From Betaproteobacteria bacterium (lineage in GTDB: Bacteria; Pseudomonadota; Gammaproteobacteria; Burkholderiales; Burkholderiaceae): DNA of 64,000 bases. Below are positions 41,167-50,665 of this stretch, piece after piece. Position 1 is the stretch's first letter; the number at the start of each line of letters is the position of its first letter. The notes under the pieces were generated by a model. That model ran no database searches and had not been told where the DNA came from. It saw nothing but the letters and a program-made list of their open reading frames with translations. The translations under genes and the position numbers were made by a program. Where the stretch lies: contig CANGHN010000005.1 of NCBI GenBank assembly GCA_947453825.1, forward strand, positions 1-64,000, in the 5' to 3' direction.

Positions 41167-42684
41167 ATGCTAAAAAAAGCTGACTTTAAGGAAGACAAAG
41201 TATCCACAGCGATTGTGATTGGGAGTGGATTTGGCGGATTGGCATCGGCCATTCGTTTGTCTTGCAAAGGCTATAAGGTCATTGTTCTAGAAAAACTAGA
41301 TGCTCCAGGAGGTAGAGCATATGTACATCATCGCGATGGCTATACCTTTGACGCTGGTCCCACTATTATTACTGCACCATTCTTGCTTGAAGAGTTATGG
41401 AAATTGTGTGGCAAAAAAATGTCAGATGATGTTGATCTGTGTTTAATGGATCCTTTCTATCGCATCCGCTTTGATGATGGTACTCATTTTGACTACACCG
41501 GTGATCCCGCCAGAATGCGCGCTGAAGTTGCTAAGTTTGCACCTGAGGATTTACCAGGTTATGAGCGATTCTTAGCAGAGGCAGAAAAATGCTACAAGCT
41601 CGGATTTCAAGAGTTAAGTTCTACAGCATTTGATTCGATTGGAGATTTAGTTCGCGCAATTCCATCGATGATCAAGATGCGTGCTTGGGAGAGCATTTAT
41701 CAATTAGTCGCACGTCATTTAAAGAACGACAAAATACGTCAGGTGATGAGTTTTCATCCACTTTTAATTGGTGGCAATCCTTTTTCTGTTACGGCTGTCT
41801 ATGCCCTCATTAATTCCTTAGAGCGACGCCATGGGGTGCATTCCGCAATGGGCGGCACAGGTTCTTTGATTAAGGGATTAGTCGGTTTATTAGCGGCTAG
41901 AGGTGTGCAGATTCGCCTCAACTCTGAAGTGAAGCGCATCGAAGTACTTGATGGTAAAGCTCAAGGGGTGACACTGGCTAATGGTGAATTTATTTCCGCG
42001 GATATTGTGGTCTCGAATGCTGATGCTGCTTGGACTTATCAAAAACTCATTGCGCCAGAACATCGGAAGGTATGGACTGACGCTAAGGTAAATAGTAGTA
42101 AGTACTCTATGAGTCTTTTTGTTTGGTACTTTGGAACTGATAAGCAATACCCAGATGTTCCCCATCATATGATCTTATTAGGTAAGCGCTATAAGGAACT
42201 GCTCACAGATATCTTTAAGAAACATGTACTAGCAGATGACTTTAGTCTTTACTTGCATAGACCAACAGCTACTGATCCGTCCTTAGCACCTGCTGGCTGC
42301 GATACCTTTTATGTTTTGGCGCCAGTGCCAAATTTAGAAAGTGGCACGGACTGGGCTAAAGAGGCTGAACCTTATCGTCAAGCCATTGCTAAGTACTTAG
42401 ATGAAAGTGTTTTACCTGGATTTGAAAAGCATCTTAAAACTTCCTTTCTCATGACGCCGCAAGACTTTCAGGATCGACTCTTATCTATCAAAGGAGCTGC
42501 CTTTGGTTTTGAACCGCTTCTACTTCAAAGTGCCTGGTTTAGGCCTCATAACCGCAGTGAGGATGTGAAAGGGCTTTATATGGTTGGGGCTGGAACTCAT
42601 CCAGGTGCGGGTATCCCCGGTGTTTTATCTTCAGCAAAAGCGTTAATGTCTGTAGTAGCCGAACCTAAAAAAGCATCAGCATGA
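41167..42684 (+). CDS. crtI: Phytoene desaturase
   Basis: This 505-aa FAD enzyme desaturates phytoene to neurosporene or lycopene. The dinucleotide motif VIGSGFGGLASAIRL lies near the start, with APGGRAY and DAGPTIITAPF after it. The C-terminal LYMVGAGTHPGAGIPGVLSSAK is the CrtI signature. The number of desaturation steps cannot be read. The stop overlaps the crtB start (ATGA). Confidence 0.97.
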   Translation: MLKKADFKEDKVSTAIVIGSGFGGLASAIRLSCKGYKVIVLEKLDAPGGRAYVHHRDGYTFDAGPTIITAPFLLEELWKLCGKKMSDDVDLCLMDPFYRIRFDDGTHFDYTGDPARMRAEVAKFAPEDLPGYERFLAEAEKCYKLGFQELSSTAFDSIGDLVRAIPSMIKMRAWESIYQLVARHLKNDKIRQVMSFHPLLIGGNPFSVTAVYALINSLERRHGVHSAMGGTGSLIKGLVGLLAARGVQIRLNSEVKRIEVLDGKAQGVTLANGEFISADIVVSNADAAWTYQKLIAPEHRKVWTDAKVNSSKYSMSLFVWYFGTDKQYPDVPHHMILLGKRYKELLTDIFKKHVLADDFSLYLHRPTATDPSLAPAGCDTFYVLAPVPNLESGTDWAKEAEPYRQAIAKYLDESVLPGFEKHLKTSFLMTPQDFQDRLLSIKGAAFGFEPLLLQSAWFRPHNRSEDVKGLYMVGAGTHPGAGIPGVLSSAKALMSVVAEPKKASA

Positions 42685-43715
42685 GCCAAAGTATTAAAGA
42701 CCTCCAAGAGTGTGTTGCAACCATGCGGGATGGTTCAAAATCCTTTTTTGCCGCTTCCAGAATTCTGCCTCAGAGAGTTAGGGATCCAGCAACGGCTCTC
42801 TACGCATTTTGTCGCATTACTGACGATGTAGCTGATGCGGTAGATGCAGAGCCTGATGCTATCCCTAAACTACGTCAACGCCTTGATCGCATCTATCAAG
42901 GAAGGCCTGATGATATTGCTGCTGATCGCGCTTTATCCATTGTTGTAAAAGAATTTGATTTACCGATCAGCTTACCCCTAGCTTTAATTGAGGGTTATGA
43001 GTGGGATACCCAGTTTAGAACTTACGATACCTTAGAAGATCTACTGGATTACTGTGCGCGGGTTGCAGGCACAGTTGGAGCAATGATGTGTGTCATTATG
43101 GATCGTCGAGAGCCTGAGACCTTGGCAAGAGCATGTGAACTTGGCCTTGCGATGCAGCTCACGAATATTGCGCGCGATGTTGGTGAAGATGCCGCAAACG
43201 GACGGATCTACTTGCCGCTCAATTGGTTAAGGGAAGAGGGTATTGATCCCCAAGCTTGGCTCAGAAAACCGGAGTTTAATGATCAAATTGCCAGCGTGAT
43301 CGCTCGTCTCTTAAAGCATGCAGATGTTTTATATTCTCGTGCAGAAAATGGAATTTCAGATTTACCATGGGATTGTCGTCCGGCTATTCAGGCAGCTCGA
43401 CTGATCTATGCGGAAATTGGCCGACAAGTAGAAAAGCTCAATTTAGATTCTGTTTCGACTAGGGCTTATGTTCCCTCTAAGAGAAAAGTAGTTCTGTTAG
43501 CAGAAGCATTCACAGCGATCTCTAAAATATTTTCCAGGCAACTTAGAGTGGATGCTGATAAAGCCATTCAGTACTTAGTAGATGCGGTTATTGAAGTACC
43601 TCATGAAAAGCGTTTTGAAGGTACTGCTCATGATCGTTTACTTTGGTTCGTTGATCTCATGGAGAGACAAGAGCGTCGTCGCAATCCTCGCAAGAGTGGA
43701 AGGTCTCTGCAGTAA
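42681..43715 (+). CDS. crtB: Phytoene synthase
   Basis: This 344-aa enzyme joins two geranylgeranyl diphosphates. Asp-rich motifs are seen (FCRITDDVADAVD and ITNIARDVGEDAANGRIYLP-like region with NIARDVGEDA). It is coupled to crtI and converges on crtC with a 12-base gap. Confidence 0.96.
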   Translation: MSQSIKDLQECVATMRDGSKSFFAASRILPQRVRDPATALYAFCRITDDVADAVDAEPDAIPKLRQRLDRIYQGRPDDIAADRALSIVVKEFDLPISLPLALIEGYEWDTQFRTYDTLEDLLDYCARVAGTVGAMMCVIMDRREPETLARACELGLAMQLTNIARDVGEDAANGRIYLPLNWLREEGIDPQAWLRKPEFNDQIASVIARLLKHADVLYSRAENGISDLPWDCRPAIQAARLIYAEIGRQVEKLNLDSVSTRAYVPSKRKVVLLAEAFTAISKIFSRQLRVDADKAIQYLVDAVIEVPHEKRFEGTAHDRLLWFVDLMERQERRRNPRKSGRSLQ

Positions 43716-43727
43716 CTTATAGACTAA

Positions 43728-44882
43728 CTACCAAGTAATACGCGGCATTCTCCAGGGCAACATAAATTGTGTGGCAGCTGAAGTGAGTTTTGGCACATTC
43801 AAGGTCTCATGAAAAGAGACCACTTTCTCGCCTAGTAGCTCTGAATTTAAAACAGAGCGTGTATAAAAAGGCGTATTTTCTAGCATCCGAATCACTTCCA
43901 AGCCCTCCGAACTTTGATTACGCATATGCCCTTGAATACCCCAAATGGTTTTTGGTAAGGCTTGCCTTGGGGGTGCTTCAAAATGATCAATTGTGCCATT
44001 GGGATTAAAGGTGAGTGCTAAGATTTTTTCTTGAGCATTCTTTTCCCGTACATCATAGATTACTGAAGTTCTACCACCACTCATCTCCGCCCTTGACCAG
44101 TCCCATTCATGAAAAGATTTGCTAATAGGCTCGTCACCTTCATTGGAATCTAAATAGGCATTACCTTCCCATTGCAAATCGGGAGAATTTAGGCGCACCT
44201 TGACGCGTGCTGAAGGGGCAAGAGGGCCCCAACGATGTTTGCCTGCCGCATCTAAGGGCGTACTAAAGTTAAATAGGGTATTTGGATAGAGCTCAACGGT
44301 GCCCGAAACTTTTTGCCCAAATGGAACTGCATGCTCCTGTATTTGAACAATGAGTTTATTGCCATCCCACCGAAGATTACTAGGGCCAATGACAAACTCA
44401 GTAGCGCTGCGGGAGACTTGTTTTTCTCCTCGCTCAGTCATGGCCCAGCGATTTTTTCCTTTGCTATAAATGGCAACATTCAGTGAGCAATGATTTTCAG
44501 GGTTAACGAAGTTCTGACCCCTTCTGGCCCATGCATAGTAGGGCGAAAATACACTACCAACAAATGCGATTAAGACAATGCCATGCTGACCATCATCACT
44601 TAAAGCATCGATGTACCACCAGAGATAAGCGTTCTGCCCGACAGCTTGGTCAAACCGAGGTGTCCCATCAGAGTTGCGGCCGCCATGCGCCCCGATAGGG
44701 CTGCCATTGGAACTCCCGGCCCCGGATGCACGCTGCCCCCCGCTAGATAGAGACCTGGAATCGGGCTGTGCGCTGAAGCTCGCCCAAAAGTTTCCATCCA
44801 ACCATGATTGGCTTGGCCGTAAAGGGCTCCCCCCGTTGCCGGGAAAAGCTGGTTGAAAAGAGCGGGTGTCGTACGGTGACAT
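43728..44882 (-). CDS. crtC: Carotenoid 1,2-hydratase (hydroxyneurosporene synthase)
   Basis: This protein adds water across the 1,2 double bond of acyclic carotenoids. The conserved core begins near AYLWWYIDALSDDG and includes IAFVGSVFSPYYAWARRG and NHCSLNVAIYSKGKNRWAMTERG. The start is unclear. No ATG, GTG or TTG occurs in frame between codon TTG at 44801 and the core, so the protein probably starts at the ATG at 44882 (384 aa) or the TTG at 44801. Both lie well inside crtD in another frame. The N-terminal 70-100 residues are then Ser/Gly/Pro-rich and of unknown use. Confidence 0.85.
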   Translation of the reverse strand: MSPYDTRSFQPAFPGNGGSPLRPSQSWLDGNFWASFSAQPDSRSLSSGGQRASGAGSSNGSPIGAHGGRNSDGTPRFDQAVGQNAYLWWYIDALSDDGQHGIVLIAFVGSVFSPYYAWARRGQNFVNPENHCSLNVAIYSKGKNRWAMTERGEKQVSRSATEFVIGPSNLRWDGNKLIVQIQEHAVPFGQKVSGTVELYPNTLFNFSTPLDAAGKHRWGPLAPSARVKVRLNSPDLQWEGNAYLDSNEGDEPISKSFHEWDWSRAEMSGGRTSVIYDVREKNAQEKILALTFNPNGTIDHFEAPPRQALPKTIWGIQGHMRNQSSEGLEVIRMLENTPFYTRSVLNSELLGEKVVSFHETLNVPKLTSAATQFMLPWRMPRITW

Positions 44883-46165
44883 ATTGCGCTGTCCAAGTCG
44901 ATGTTCAAACCACATTGTTGCAGAAGACCAAAGGTTTCGTGTTCGCATTTTTCGATTTCCTGGGCAGTAAATTCAGATTGATCGCCTTTGGCTGGGGCAT
45001 TCACAAGACAAAGTAGTCTTTGTGGGTCGGGTTTAGCTTGGTAGCTATCGCCTTGATCTTGGGCGCAGACATAGACAGTTGGTTTGCTAGGGAGACGGCC
45101 CATATTGAAAATATCGTCAAACTCAGCCTGATAATCTTGATTGAAGAAAACATTGTGGCGTAGCAAAGGAAAGCTATCTGTTTTGACGGACATCGACCAT
45201 GTAAGCGCAGAAAGTGATCTCTTGGCAGGTGATGGCGGAGTCATTCTGGCATTCAACGCTTTGATTCCTTCTGCATTGAGTAGGCCAGCTTGGAGTGCAG
45301 CGAGATCGCCATTGAAAATCACATGATCTCCATAAAGAAGGGTTCCATTTGTCAAGCGGATGCCGCTGACCTTCCCATTCTTGAGTAGAATTTCTTCGCA
45401 TGCCTGCCCAGTTAGAAAATGTACACCCTTCTCTTCAGCTAATTTACGAATCACTTTTACTAGGGTATACATGCCGCCGTCAACCGCCCAAACACCTTGC
45501 GCTTCAACATCAGCAATCAACATGAGGGTTGCGGGAGCTTGATAGGGTGAGGAGCCGCAATAGGTTGCATAGCGACCAAATAACTGACGCAACCTTGGAT
45601 CATGGAAGTAGTTGCCGAGTGATTTCCATAGATTGTTGAATAAACCAATGTCATACAAGACCTTCGCTCCAGAAATGCCTAAGTCCGAGATCATGCCGGC
45701 AAAATGCGGCCTGGAAGAAAGCATATAAGGTTTTTCCAGCGCCTTATATAGGCTACGACATTGATTTGTGAATTGTAAAAACCGTTTTGCTTCAGCTGGG
45801 GAAGAAAATTCTGCAATCGCTTGAGCAGACTGCTCTGCATCTGAAAATAAATCTAATCGCTCATCCTTACTCCAAGCATGTCTTGCGAGGACGTTGAGTT
45901 TTTCAAGCTTTAACTCAGACTCTAGGGAGGTACCTGCTTTTTGAAAGAGGGCGTCGAAAACCCAGCGCATCGTAAAGACAGTCGGGCCAGAATCGACGGG
46001 TGCTGGTACTAGGGGATTATTAGAGCAATTAATTTGTCGAATCTTGCCACCAACCTGATGCTCTTTTTCAATTACGGTAACTTCAACACCAGAGGAGGCC
46101 AGATCAAGCGCACAAGTTAGTCCACCAATGCCACCACCAATAATAATGACAGGTGTCTTAGCCAA
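44600..46165 (-). CDS. crtD: Methoxyneurosporene (hydroxyneurosporene) desaturase
   Basis: This 521-aa FAD enzyme introduces the 3,4 double bond into 1-hydroxy/methoxy carotenoids. The motif VIIIGGGIGGLTCALDLASSG opens the protein, and GALYGQANHGWMETFGRAS and LAGGSVHPGPGVPMAALSG close it. The TTG at 46165 has GGAAGGG 8 bases upstream and overlaps the crtA stop by 8 bases; an ATG at 46195 is the alternative. Its 3' end overlaps crtC by at least 200 bases. Confidence 0.94.
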   Translation of the reverse strand: MAKTPVIIIGGGIGGLTCALDLASSGVEVTVIEKEHQVGGKIRQINCSNNPLVPAPVDSGPTVFTMRWVFDALFQKAGTSLESELKLEKLNVLARHAWSKDERLDLFSDAEQSAQAIAEFSSPAEAKRFLQFTNQCRSLYKALEKPYMLSSRPHFAGMISDLGISGAKVLYDIGLFNNLWKSLGNYFHDPRLRQLFGRYATYCGSSPYQAPATLMLIADVEAQGVWAVDGGMYTLVKVIRKLAEEKGVHFLTGQACEEILLKNGKVSGIRLTNGTLLYGDHVIFNGDLAALQAGLLNAEGIKALNARMTPPSPAKRSLSALTWSMSVKTDSFPLLRHNVFFNQDYQAEFDDIFNMGRLPSKPTVYVCAQDQGDSYQAKPDPQRLLCLVNAPAKGDQSEFTAQEIEKCEHETFGLLQQCGLNIDLDSAICHRTTPALFNQLFPATGGALYGQANHGWMETFGRASAHSPIPGLYLAGGSVHPGPGVPMAALSGRMAAATLMGHLGLTKLSGRTLISGGTSML

Positions 46166-46844
46166 GAGTTCGACCCTTCCAGCTACCGAAAGCATCAAAA
46201 GGTTGATAGCGTGAAAACATCGATTCAGAAAAGTAGTTGCCGCTCATCGATGCTCGGATCGCAGCTTGGTGTGCTCCTTGTCTTGCATATTGATCCATTG
46301 CTGCTTGGGATTCCCAGATCGTGAAAGTAGCTTGACGAAAAAAGGGTGCCTCACCCACACCGGCAGCAATAATGCAGCCCAAGGATTGTTGGAGGGATGT
46401 TTCTGCTGCAGGTTGCTTGCGCCAAAAAGGCAGGCAATACAAAGGCTTAATCGAGGCTCTTGTAATAGAAACGATTGGGCCTGTTGATGGAGCCTGCGTT
46501 GTAATTTGAGGGGTAAATCCTGACCACTGACCTTTTAGTGAATACGCTTTCAGCTTTACGGAAAAGAATTCATTTGAATGCTCTTTGTACCACTGGATGA
46601 GTTTAGAAGATTGGCAAAAGGCATCCAGACTAGCGCCATCTTGAAAGATACAAAAAAGCGCTTGATGGGTTCCGCTTGGATGAATGGAGAATCCTCCATT
46701 TTTTCCTGAGCCCATGTGTTTATAGAACTCAAGTCCAGGTGTTGACCAAAGCCATAGCCTTGCAAACATGAGTCTTAAAATGCCACTAATTTTTGCTGAT
46801 GACTGGATATCTACAAGAACCATCAATGCAACTTGGTTACCCAT
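46158..46844 (-). CDS. crtA: Spheroidene monooxygenase
   Basis: This 228-aa enzyme adds a keto group at C2 of spheroidene-type carotenoids using oxygen. It has ARLWLWSTPGLEFYKHMGSGKNGGF-type CrtA blocks, VSITRASIKP, and the C-terminal FTIWESQAAMDQYAR and MFSRYQPF. The ATG at 46844 follows ppsR by 10 bases. With CrtC, D and F it predicts spheroidenone or related keto-carotenoids, typical of aerobic phototrophs. Confidence 0.92.
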   Translation of the reverse strand: MGNQVALMVLVDIQSSAKISGILRLMFARLWLWSTPGLEFYKHMGSGKNGGFSIHPSGTHQALFCIFQDGASLDAFCQSSKLIQWYKEHSNEFFSVKLKAYSLKGQWSGFTPQITTQAPSTGPIVSITRASIKPLYCLPFWRKQPAAETSLQQSLGCIIAAGVGEAPFFRQATFTIWESQAAMDQYARQGAHQAAIRASMSGNYFSESMFSRYQPFDAFGSWKGRTLG

Positions 46845-46854
46845 TGCTGACTTT

Positions 46855-48267
46855 CTAATCAATACCCTTATTGGGGTCTACTAGACCATACTTTCTGAGT
46901 TTGATATAGAGGCTCTGTCGAGATAAACCAAGAATTTCAGAGGCAGAGACACGGTTGTCATTAGTGAGATCTAAAGCGGCTTTGATGCAAAGCTGTTCAA
47001 TGAGGTCAGTTGTTTCCGCTAGGATATCTTTCAATGGCACTTGTCCCACTAGCAGGGACAATTCTTCAGAGCTACGTACCAGTTTTTTATTAATACGCTT
47101 GTCTTTATCCTGCCTCGAGTCAATTTGACGAAAGATCATGCCAATGCAAGCGCGTGGCTTTACTACTGATACTGCTGAAATATCGACTAATTTAATACTG
47201 CTGCTGTTGCTTTTAATGGAGGAGGTGCAGGATTGAGAGCTAGCTTTTCCTTTTAAAGATAGCATCATCCGATCAAAATCCAGCGTCTCAGCACCTAGAT
47301 AACTTTGTATAGAAGTGCTAATCAAGTCAGATTCATTCTTGGTATTACTTAATTTTACAAAGGCTTTATTGGCCTTCAGAATCAGACCTTCTGGAGTGCA
47401 CACGACAAAACCATAAGCATTATTTTCAATTGCCTGGATAGTCAAAGAGTCGGACTCTAAAAAGTCGGCTGATTTGGTTAAGTCTAAGGGCTTGAGATTC
47501 AGTAGTAAGTAAGGTTTGCCAATGTTCGTAAATGTGCTTGCACTGATCTGAATTGTTTTACTACCGATGAGGAAGGTGTCTGATACCGCTGGTTCACCGG
47601 TATCTATGACCTCTTGCAAAAAGGCCCTAGCTTTGATGATTTCATTAGTAGACAAGAGGGATAAAAATGATTTTCCAATGCAATTATTTTTAGCAAGCAG
47701 TAGTTGCTTCATCGCGTTGCCATTGATTTCAATCATCGGATATAAATCATCTGCTTTCACGATGATGATCGATTCTGTACCAATTTCAAAAATAGACTGA
47801 AAACGAGCCTCGAGTTGGCTTATGTGTAAGTAACTTTGACTAATCTCTTTTTGGGCCAACACCAAATCTTGCTGCAACTGCGATGTTTCTGTGAGATCTT
47901 TGCCGATAACGATGATCTTTTGATTTGACAATGCCTTAATTGAGGCACACATTATTGGCAAGGCAATATTTTTTTCATTGCCCAACATATTGACTTGTCT
48001 AAATTTGGAAATGCTTTCTGGGTTAGCTTCTTCTAGTAAATACTGCACTTTTTTCCTGCTATCGACTTCGACAGCCTCCAACCATTTTTTTCCTATTAGA
48101 TCGGCTGGAATTTTTTTTGCTAAATGTTGATTTTCAGCGTAGACATTCTGAATTAACCCTAAATCATCCACAACAATAGAAATATCTGCCGATGCAAGTG
48201 CTATCTGGCTAAGCTCTTTACTGCTTAAGTCCTGATAGAGTTTGTTTGGATGGTTTGAGACTGACAT
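46855..48267 (-). CDS. ppsR: Transcriptional regulator PpsR/CrtJ
   Basis: This 470-aa repressor controls pigment and antenna genes by oxygen or redox. An N-terminal PAS domain, a Gln-rich coiled linker (about residues 120-150), two further PAS domains and a C-terminal Fis-type HTH (ASEILGLSRQSLYIKLRKYG) are visible. The Cys in LCIKAALDL just before the HTH matches the redox-active Cys of Rhodobacter PpsR; other Cys are present in the PAS parts. It lies just after aerR on the same strand. Confidence 0.95.
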   Translation of the reverse strand: MSVSNHPNKLYQDLSSKELSQIALASADISIVVDDLGLIQNVYAENQHLAKKIPADLIGKKWLEAVEVDSRKKVQYLLEEANPESISKFRQVNMLGNEKNIALPIMCASIKALSNQKIIVIGKDLTETSQLQQDLVLAQKEISQSYLHISQLEARFQSIFEIGTESIIIVKADDLYPMIEINGNAMKQLLLAKNNCIGKSFLSLLSTNEIIKARAFLQEVIDTGEPAVSDTFLIGSKTIQISASTFTNIGKPYLLLNLKPLDLTKSADFLESDSLTIQAIENNAYGFVVCTPEGLILKANKAFVKLSNTKNESDLISTSIQSYLGAETLDFDRMMLSLKGKASSQSCTSSIKSNSSSIKLVDISAVSVVKPRACIGMIFRQIDSRQDKDKRINKKLVRSSEELSLLVGQVPLKDILAETTDLIEQLCIKAALDLTNDNRVSASEILGLSRQSLYIKLRKYGLVDPNKGID

Positions 48268-48268
48268 C

Positions 48269-49108
48269 TTAATTTAAGGCATTTCTTTGGGTCATGAATT
48301 GAGACACCTTTTTCATAGCCTCTTCAGGTGTTAAGGCGCAGATATCTGCAGAAGAATTATCCATCAATTCTGGCTTGTAATCCAGTAATGGACCACCTAC
48401 CATGGTTAATACCCCTTTATTTTTAGAAGCATTCTTTACCTCAGCCAGTAAGGCTTCTACGGTATCCCACTGGTCTTCGCAAGAGATAGAAATTCCCAGC
48501 AAATCATAGGCTTGTAAATGAACTCGCTCTTTTACATCTTCGTCGGTAATTTCAATTTCGACTGTCGTATTCCAGCCATTAATCTTCAAAAATTCACTCA
48601 ATATTAAGATGCCAAGTGTGTGTTGTGATCCTGGCGCATTAACCAGAAGTGCTTTACCTTTGAAATCAGTGAAATTGGCCTCATTCATAAAAAGTGGGCT
48701 GAGCTGGTGAATCATATTTTGGGCGCGTCCCAGTGCCATAGTGACCTCTGTGAAGCTATTTTCATCGGCTTCCCAGAGAAGCTGCAAACGTCTGGTCGAT
48801 GCTGGTATGAGATCCATGTACAGGGAGACAAGTGAATAGCCTGATTTTTGCATTGTTGCTATATAGGAGAGGCAGTCCTCAATGGGGCCGTCCAATAAGA
48901 TCTGGCAAAAGTCGTCTATTTGAGTTTGATCTACTTTGATTCCAGTAGCCTGATTTGCAGCATTCTTGTTGTATGACTCTAGGCTATGGCCCATTAGCAA
49001 GCGGGGAATTATTTCAGACTCAATCGTTTTATTGAGCCATTGCATCATTTCTGCATTATCTAATTTGCCTAAATTAGATTGGAATGTTTTTTTCAGTGAG
49101 TCCGACAA
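48269..49108 (-). CDS. aerR: Cobalamin-binding regulator AerR/PpaA
   Basis: This 279-aa protein has a helical N-terminal domain followed by a B12-binding fold, with PGSQHTLGILILSEFLKINGW in place of the usual DxHxxG, as in AerR/PpaA. The helical cap carries LLWEADENSFTEVTMALGRAQ. AerR-type proteins bind hydroxocobalamin in light and act as antirepressors of PpsR/CrtJ. The gene is 1 base upstream of ppsR, so the two are coexpressed. Confidence 0.92.
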   Translation of the reverse strand: MSDSLKKTFQSNLGKLDNAEMMQWLNKTIESEIIPRLLMGHSLESYNKNAANQATGIKVDQTQIDDFCQILLDGPIEDCLSYIATMQKSGYSLVSLYMDLIPASTRRLQLLWEADENSFTEVTMALGRAQNMIHQLSPLFMNEANFTDFKGKALLVNAPGSQHTLGILILSEFLKINGWNTTVEIEITDEDVKERVHLQAYDLLGISISCEDQWDTVEALLAEVKNASKNKGVLTMVGGPLLDYKPELMDNSSADICALTPEEAMKKVSQFMTQRNALN

Positions 49109-49202
49109 AGCCCATCTCCTAATGATGCGGTAATCGAGACAAATTATGGGTGCTTAATACGGCTATAAAAATGCTGCACCGCAAAAAAATAAATCACCTT
49201 TT

Positions 49203-49299
49203 CCCCTAAAAGGGGTATTTGCTAACAAGCCTATTTGGCATTCTTTTTGCATAAATTGCCATAGGGAAACTACCAGTAATAGGGTTACCCCGAGGGGTA
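49203..49299. promoter_or_regulatory. Two G4/C4 palindromes between aerR and bchF
   Basis: CCCCT-aaa-AGGGG (49203-49215) and TACCCC-ga-GGGGTA (49286-49299) both end in GGGGTAT and lie 71 bases apart (end of the first to start of the second) in the 291-base divergent region. No TGT-N12-ACA site is present here. A TTGACA at 49327 could be a -35 box for bchF. They may be operators for an unidentified regulator. Confidence 0.45.
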
Positions 49300-49399
49300 T
49301 ATTTTACTAAATAACGTAAACTTTGATTGACACTTTTAGACTTTAAAAGCGGGCCGTAGATTGTTTTAGAGGCGTTTAAGAAAATTTAGCAGACTGTGT

Positions 49400-49924
49400 A
49401 TGGAAAAAACATATAGACCACTTTACACCCCAGAAGAGCGGGTGAGAAGAGATGCAACTAAATGGACCTTGGTTCAGGGAATCTTGGCGCCTATTCAATT
49501 TGTTGTTTTCCTAGTGAGTCTTTATCTTGTACTGCGTTTTCTCTTCACTGGTGAGGGTGAGAGCGCAGCGAATATTTCAGTAGTGGTTAAAACACTCACG
49601 CTCTATACCATCATGATTACCGGATGCATTTGGGAGAAGGTTGTTTTCAACTGCTATTTATTCGCCCCAGCATTCTTTTGGGAAGATGTATTCAGTATGC
49701 TGGTGCTGCTCTTACATACCTTGTATCTGCTGGCTTTGGGAACTGGGTACTTAGATCAAACGCAACTCATGTTGCTCGCTTTAGCTGCCTATGCAACGTA
49801 TGTTGTGAATGCTGGCCAATTCATTTGGAAGTTGCGTATGGCACGTTTGGATGAAGCAAAAAAAAAGATGGCAGCCGCCTCTCTCAATCCCGCAATGGCA
49901 AGCCCCATGGTTGAAGTAATTTAA
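49400..49924 (+). CDS. bchF: 3-vinyl bacteriochlorophyllide hydratase
   Basis: This 174-aa membrane protein hydrates the C3 vinyl group. It begins YRPLYTPEERVRRDATKWTLVQ and has four hydrophobic helices with GCIWEKVVFNCYLFAPAFFWEDVFS, the BchF core. It is the first gene of a long operon through bchP and is here separated from bchNBL, unlike the Rhodobacter order. Confidence 0.95.
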   Translation: MEKTYRPLYTPEERVRRDATKWTLVQGILAPIQFVVFLVSLYLVLRFLFTGEGESAANISVVVKTLTLYTIMITGCIWEKVVFNCYLFAPAFFWEDVFSMLVLLLHTLYLLALGTGYLDQTQLMLLALAAYATYVVNAGQFIWKLRMARLDEAKKKMAAASLNPAMASPMVEVI

Positions 49925-49937
49925 AGGCGATTATTCG

Positions 49938-50663
49938 ATGCTTGAAAATTCTTACACCCAAAAGCGCAGTCAGCTGCAGGAGTATTTTGATCGCACTGCA
50001 GTAGATGCTTGGGCTAAGCTCACGTCGACTGCTAAGGTGAGTGGTATTCGTGCCAAGGTTCGTGCTGGACGTGAAGAAATGCGTCACTTATTGCTGAGTT
50101 ATTTACCTCATGATTTGACTGGTCAACGTGTTTTGGATGCTGGTTGTGGAACTGGGGTCTTAGCCGCGGATTTAGCAAAACGGGGAGCACATGTCGTTGC
50201 GATTGATTTATCACCAACCTTAGTCGATTTAGCGCGCGAGAGAATCGGTCAAGATTTTGGTTCTGGCTCGATTGAGTTTCGCTCTGGTGACATGTTAGAT
50301 CCTGGCTTAGGTGAGTTTGATCATGTGATTTGTATGGATTCCATGATTCACTATCACCATTTGGATATCGCTAATGCGATGGCTAAGCTTGCTGATCGCA
50401 CTAGAGCTAACATCGCCTTTACTTTTGCGCCCAATAATGCGGCATTAAGTACCTTGTTGACCATTGGTAGCTTATTTCCAAGAAGCGATCGATCACCATT
50501 TATTCAACCAATTTCGATTGATTCCTTAACCAGAACATTTAGTGAGCATGATGGTTTGGTGGATTGGGCCCCAGTAAGTACGCAAAAAGTGCAACGCGCT
50601 TTTTACTTTTCACAGGCTATGCGCTTAAGCAAAAAGCCGACCGATCAGAATAAAGCGCGATAA
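49938..50663 (+). CDS. bchM: Mg-protoporphyrin IX O-methyltransferase
   Basis: This 241-aa SAM-dependent enzyme makes Mg-protoporphyrin monomethyl ester. SAM motif VLDAGCGTGVLAADLAKRGA and AIDLSPTLVDLA, then HVICMDSMIHYH, are typical of BchM. It starts 13 bases after bchF. Confidence 0.95.
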   Translation: MLENSYTQKRSQLQEYFDRTAVDAWAKLTSTAKVSGIRAKVRAGREEMRHLLLSYLPHDLTGQRVLDAGCGTGVLAADLAKRGAHVVAIDLSPTLVDLARERIGQDFGSGSIEFRSGDMLDPGLGEFDHVICMDSMIHYHHLDIANAMAKLADRTRANIAFTFAPNNAALSTLLTIGSLFPRSDRSPFIQPISIDSLTRTFSEHDGLVDWAPVSTQKVQRAFYFSQAMRLSKKPTDQNKAR

Positions 50664-50665
50664 CC

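Noticed and set aside
44674-45016. Plus-strand open frames opposite crtD/crtC
   Set aside because: They are shadows of two overlapping real genes and lack ribosome sites.
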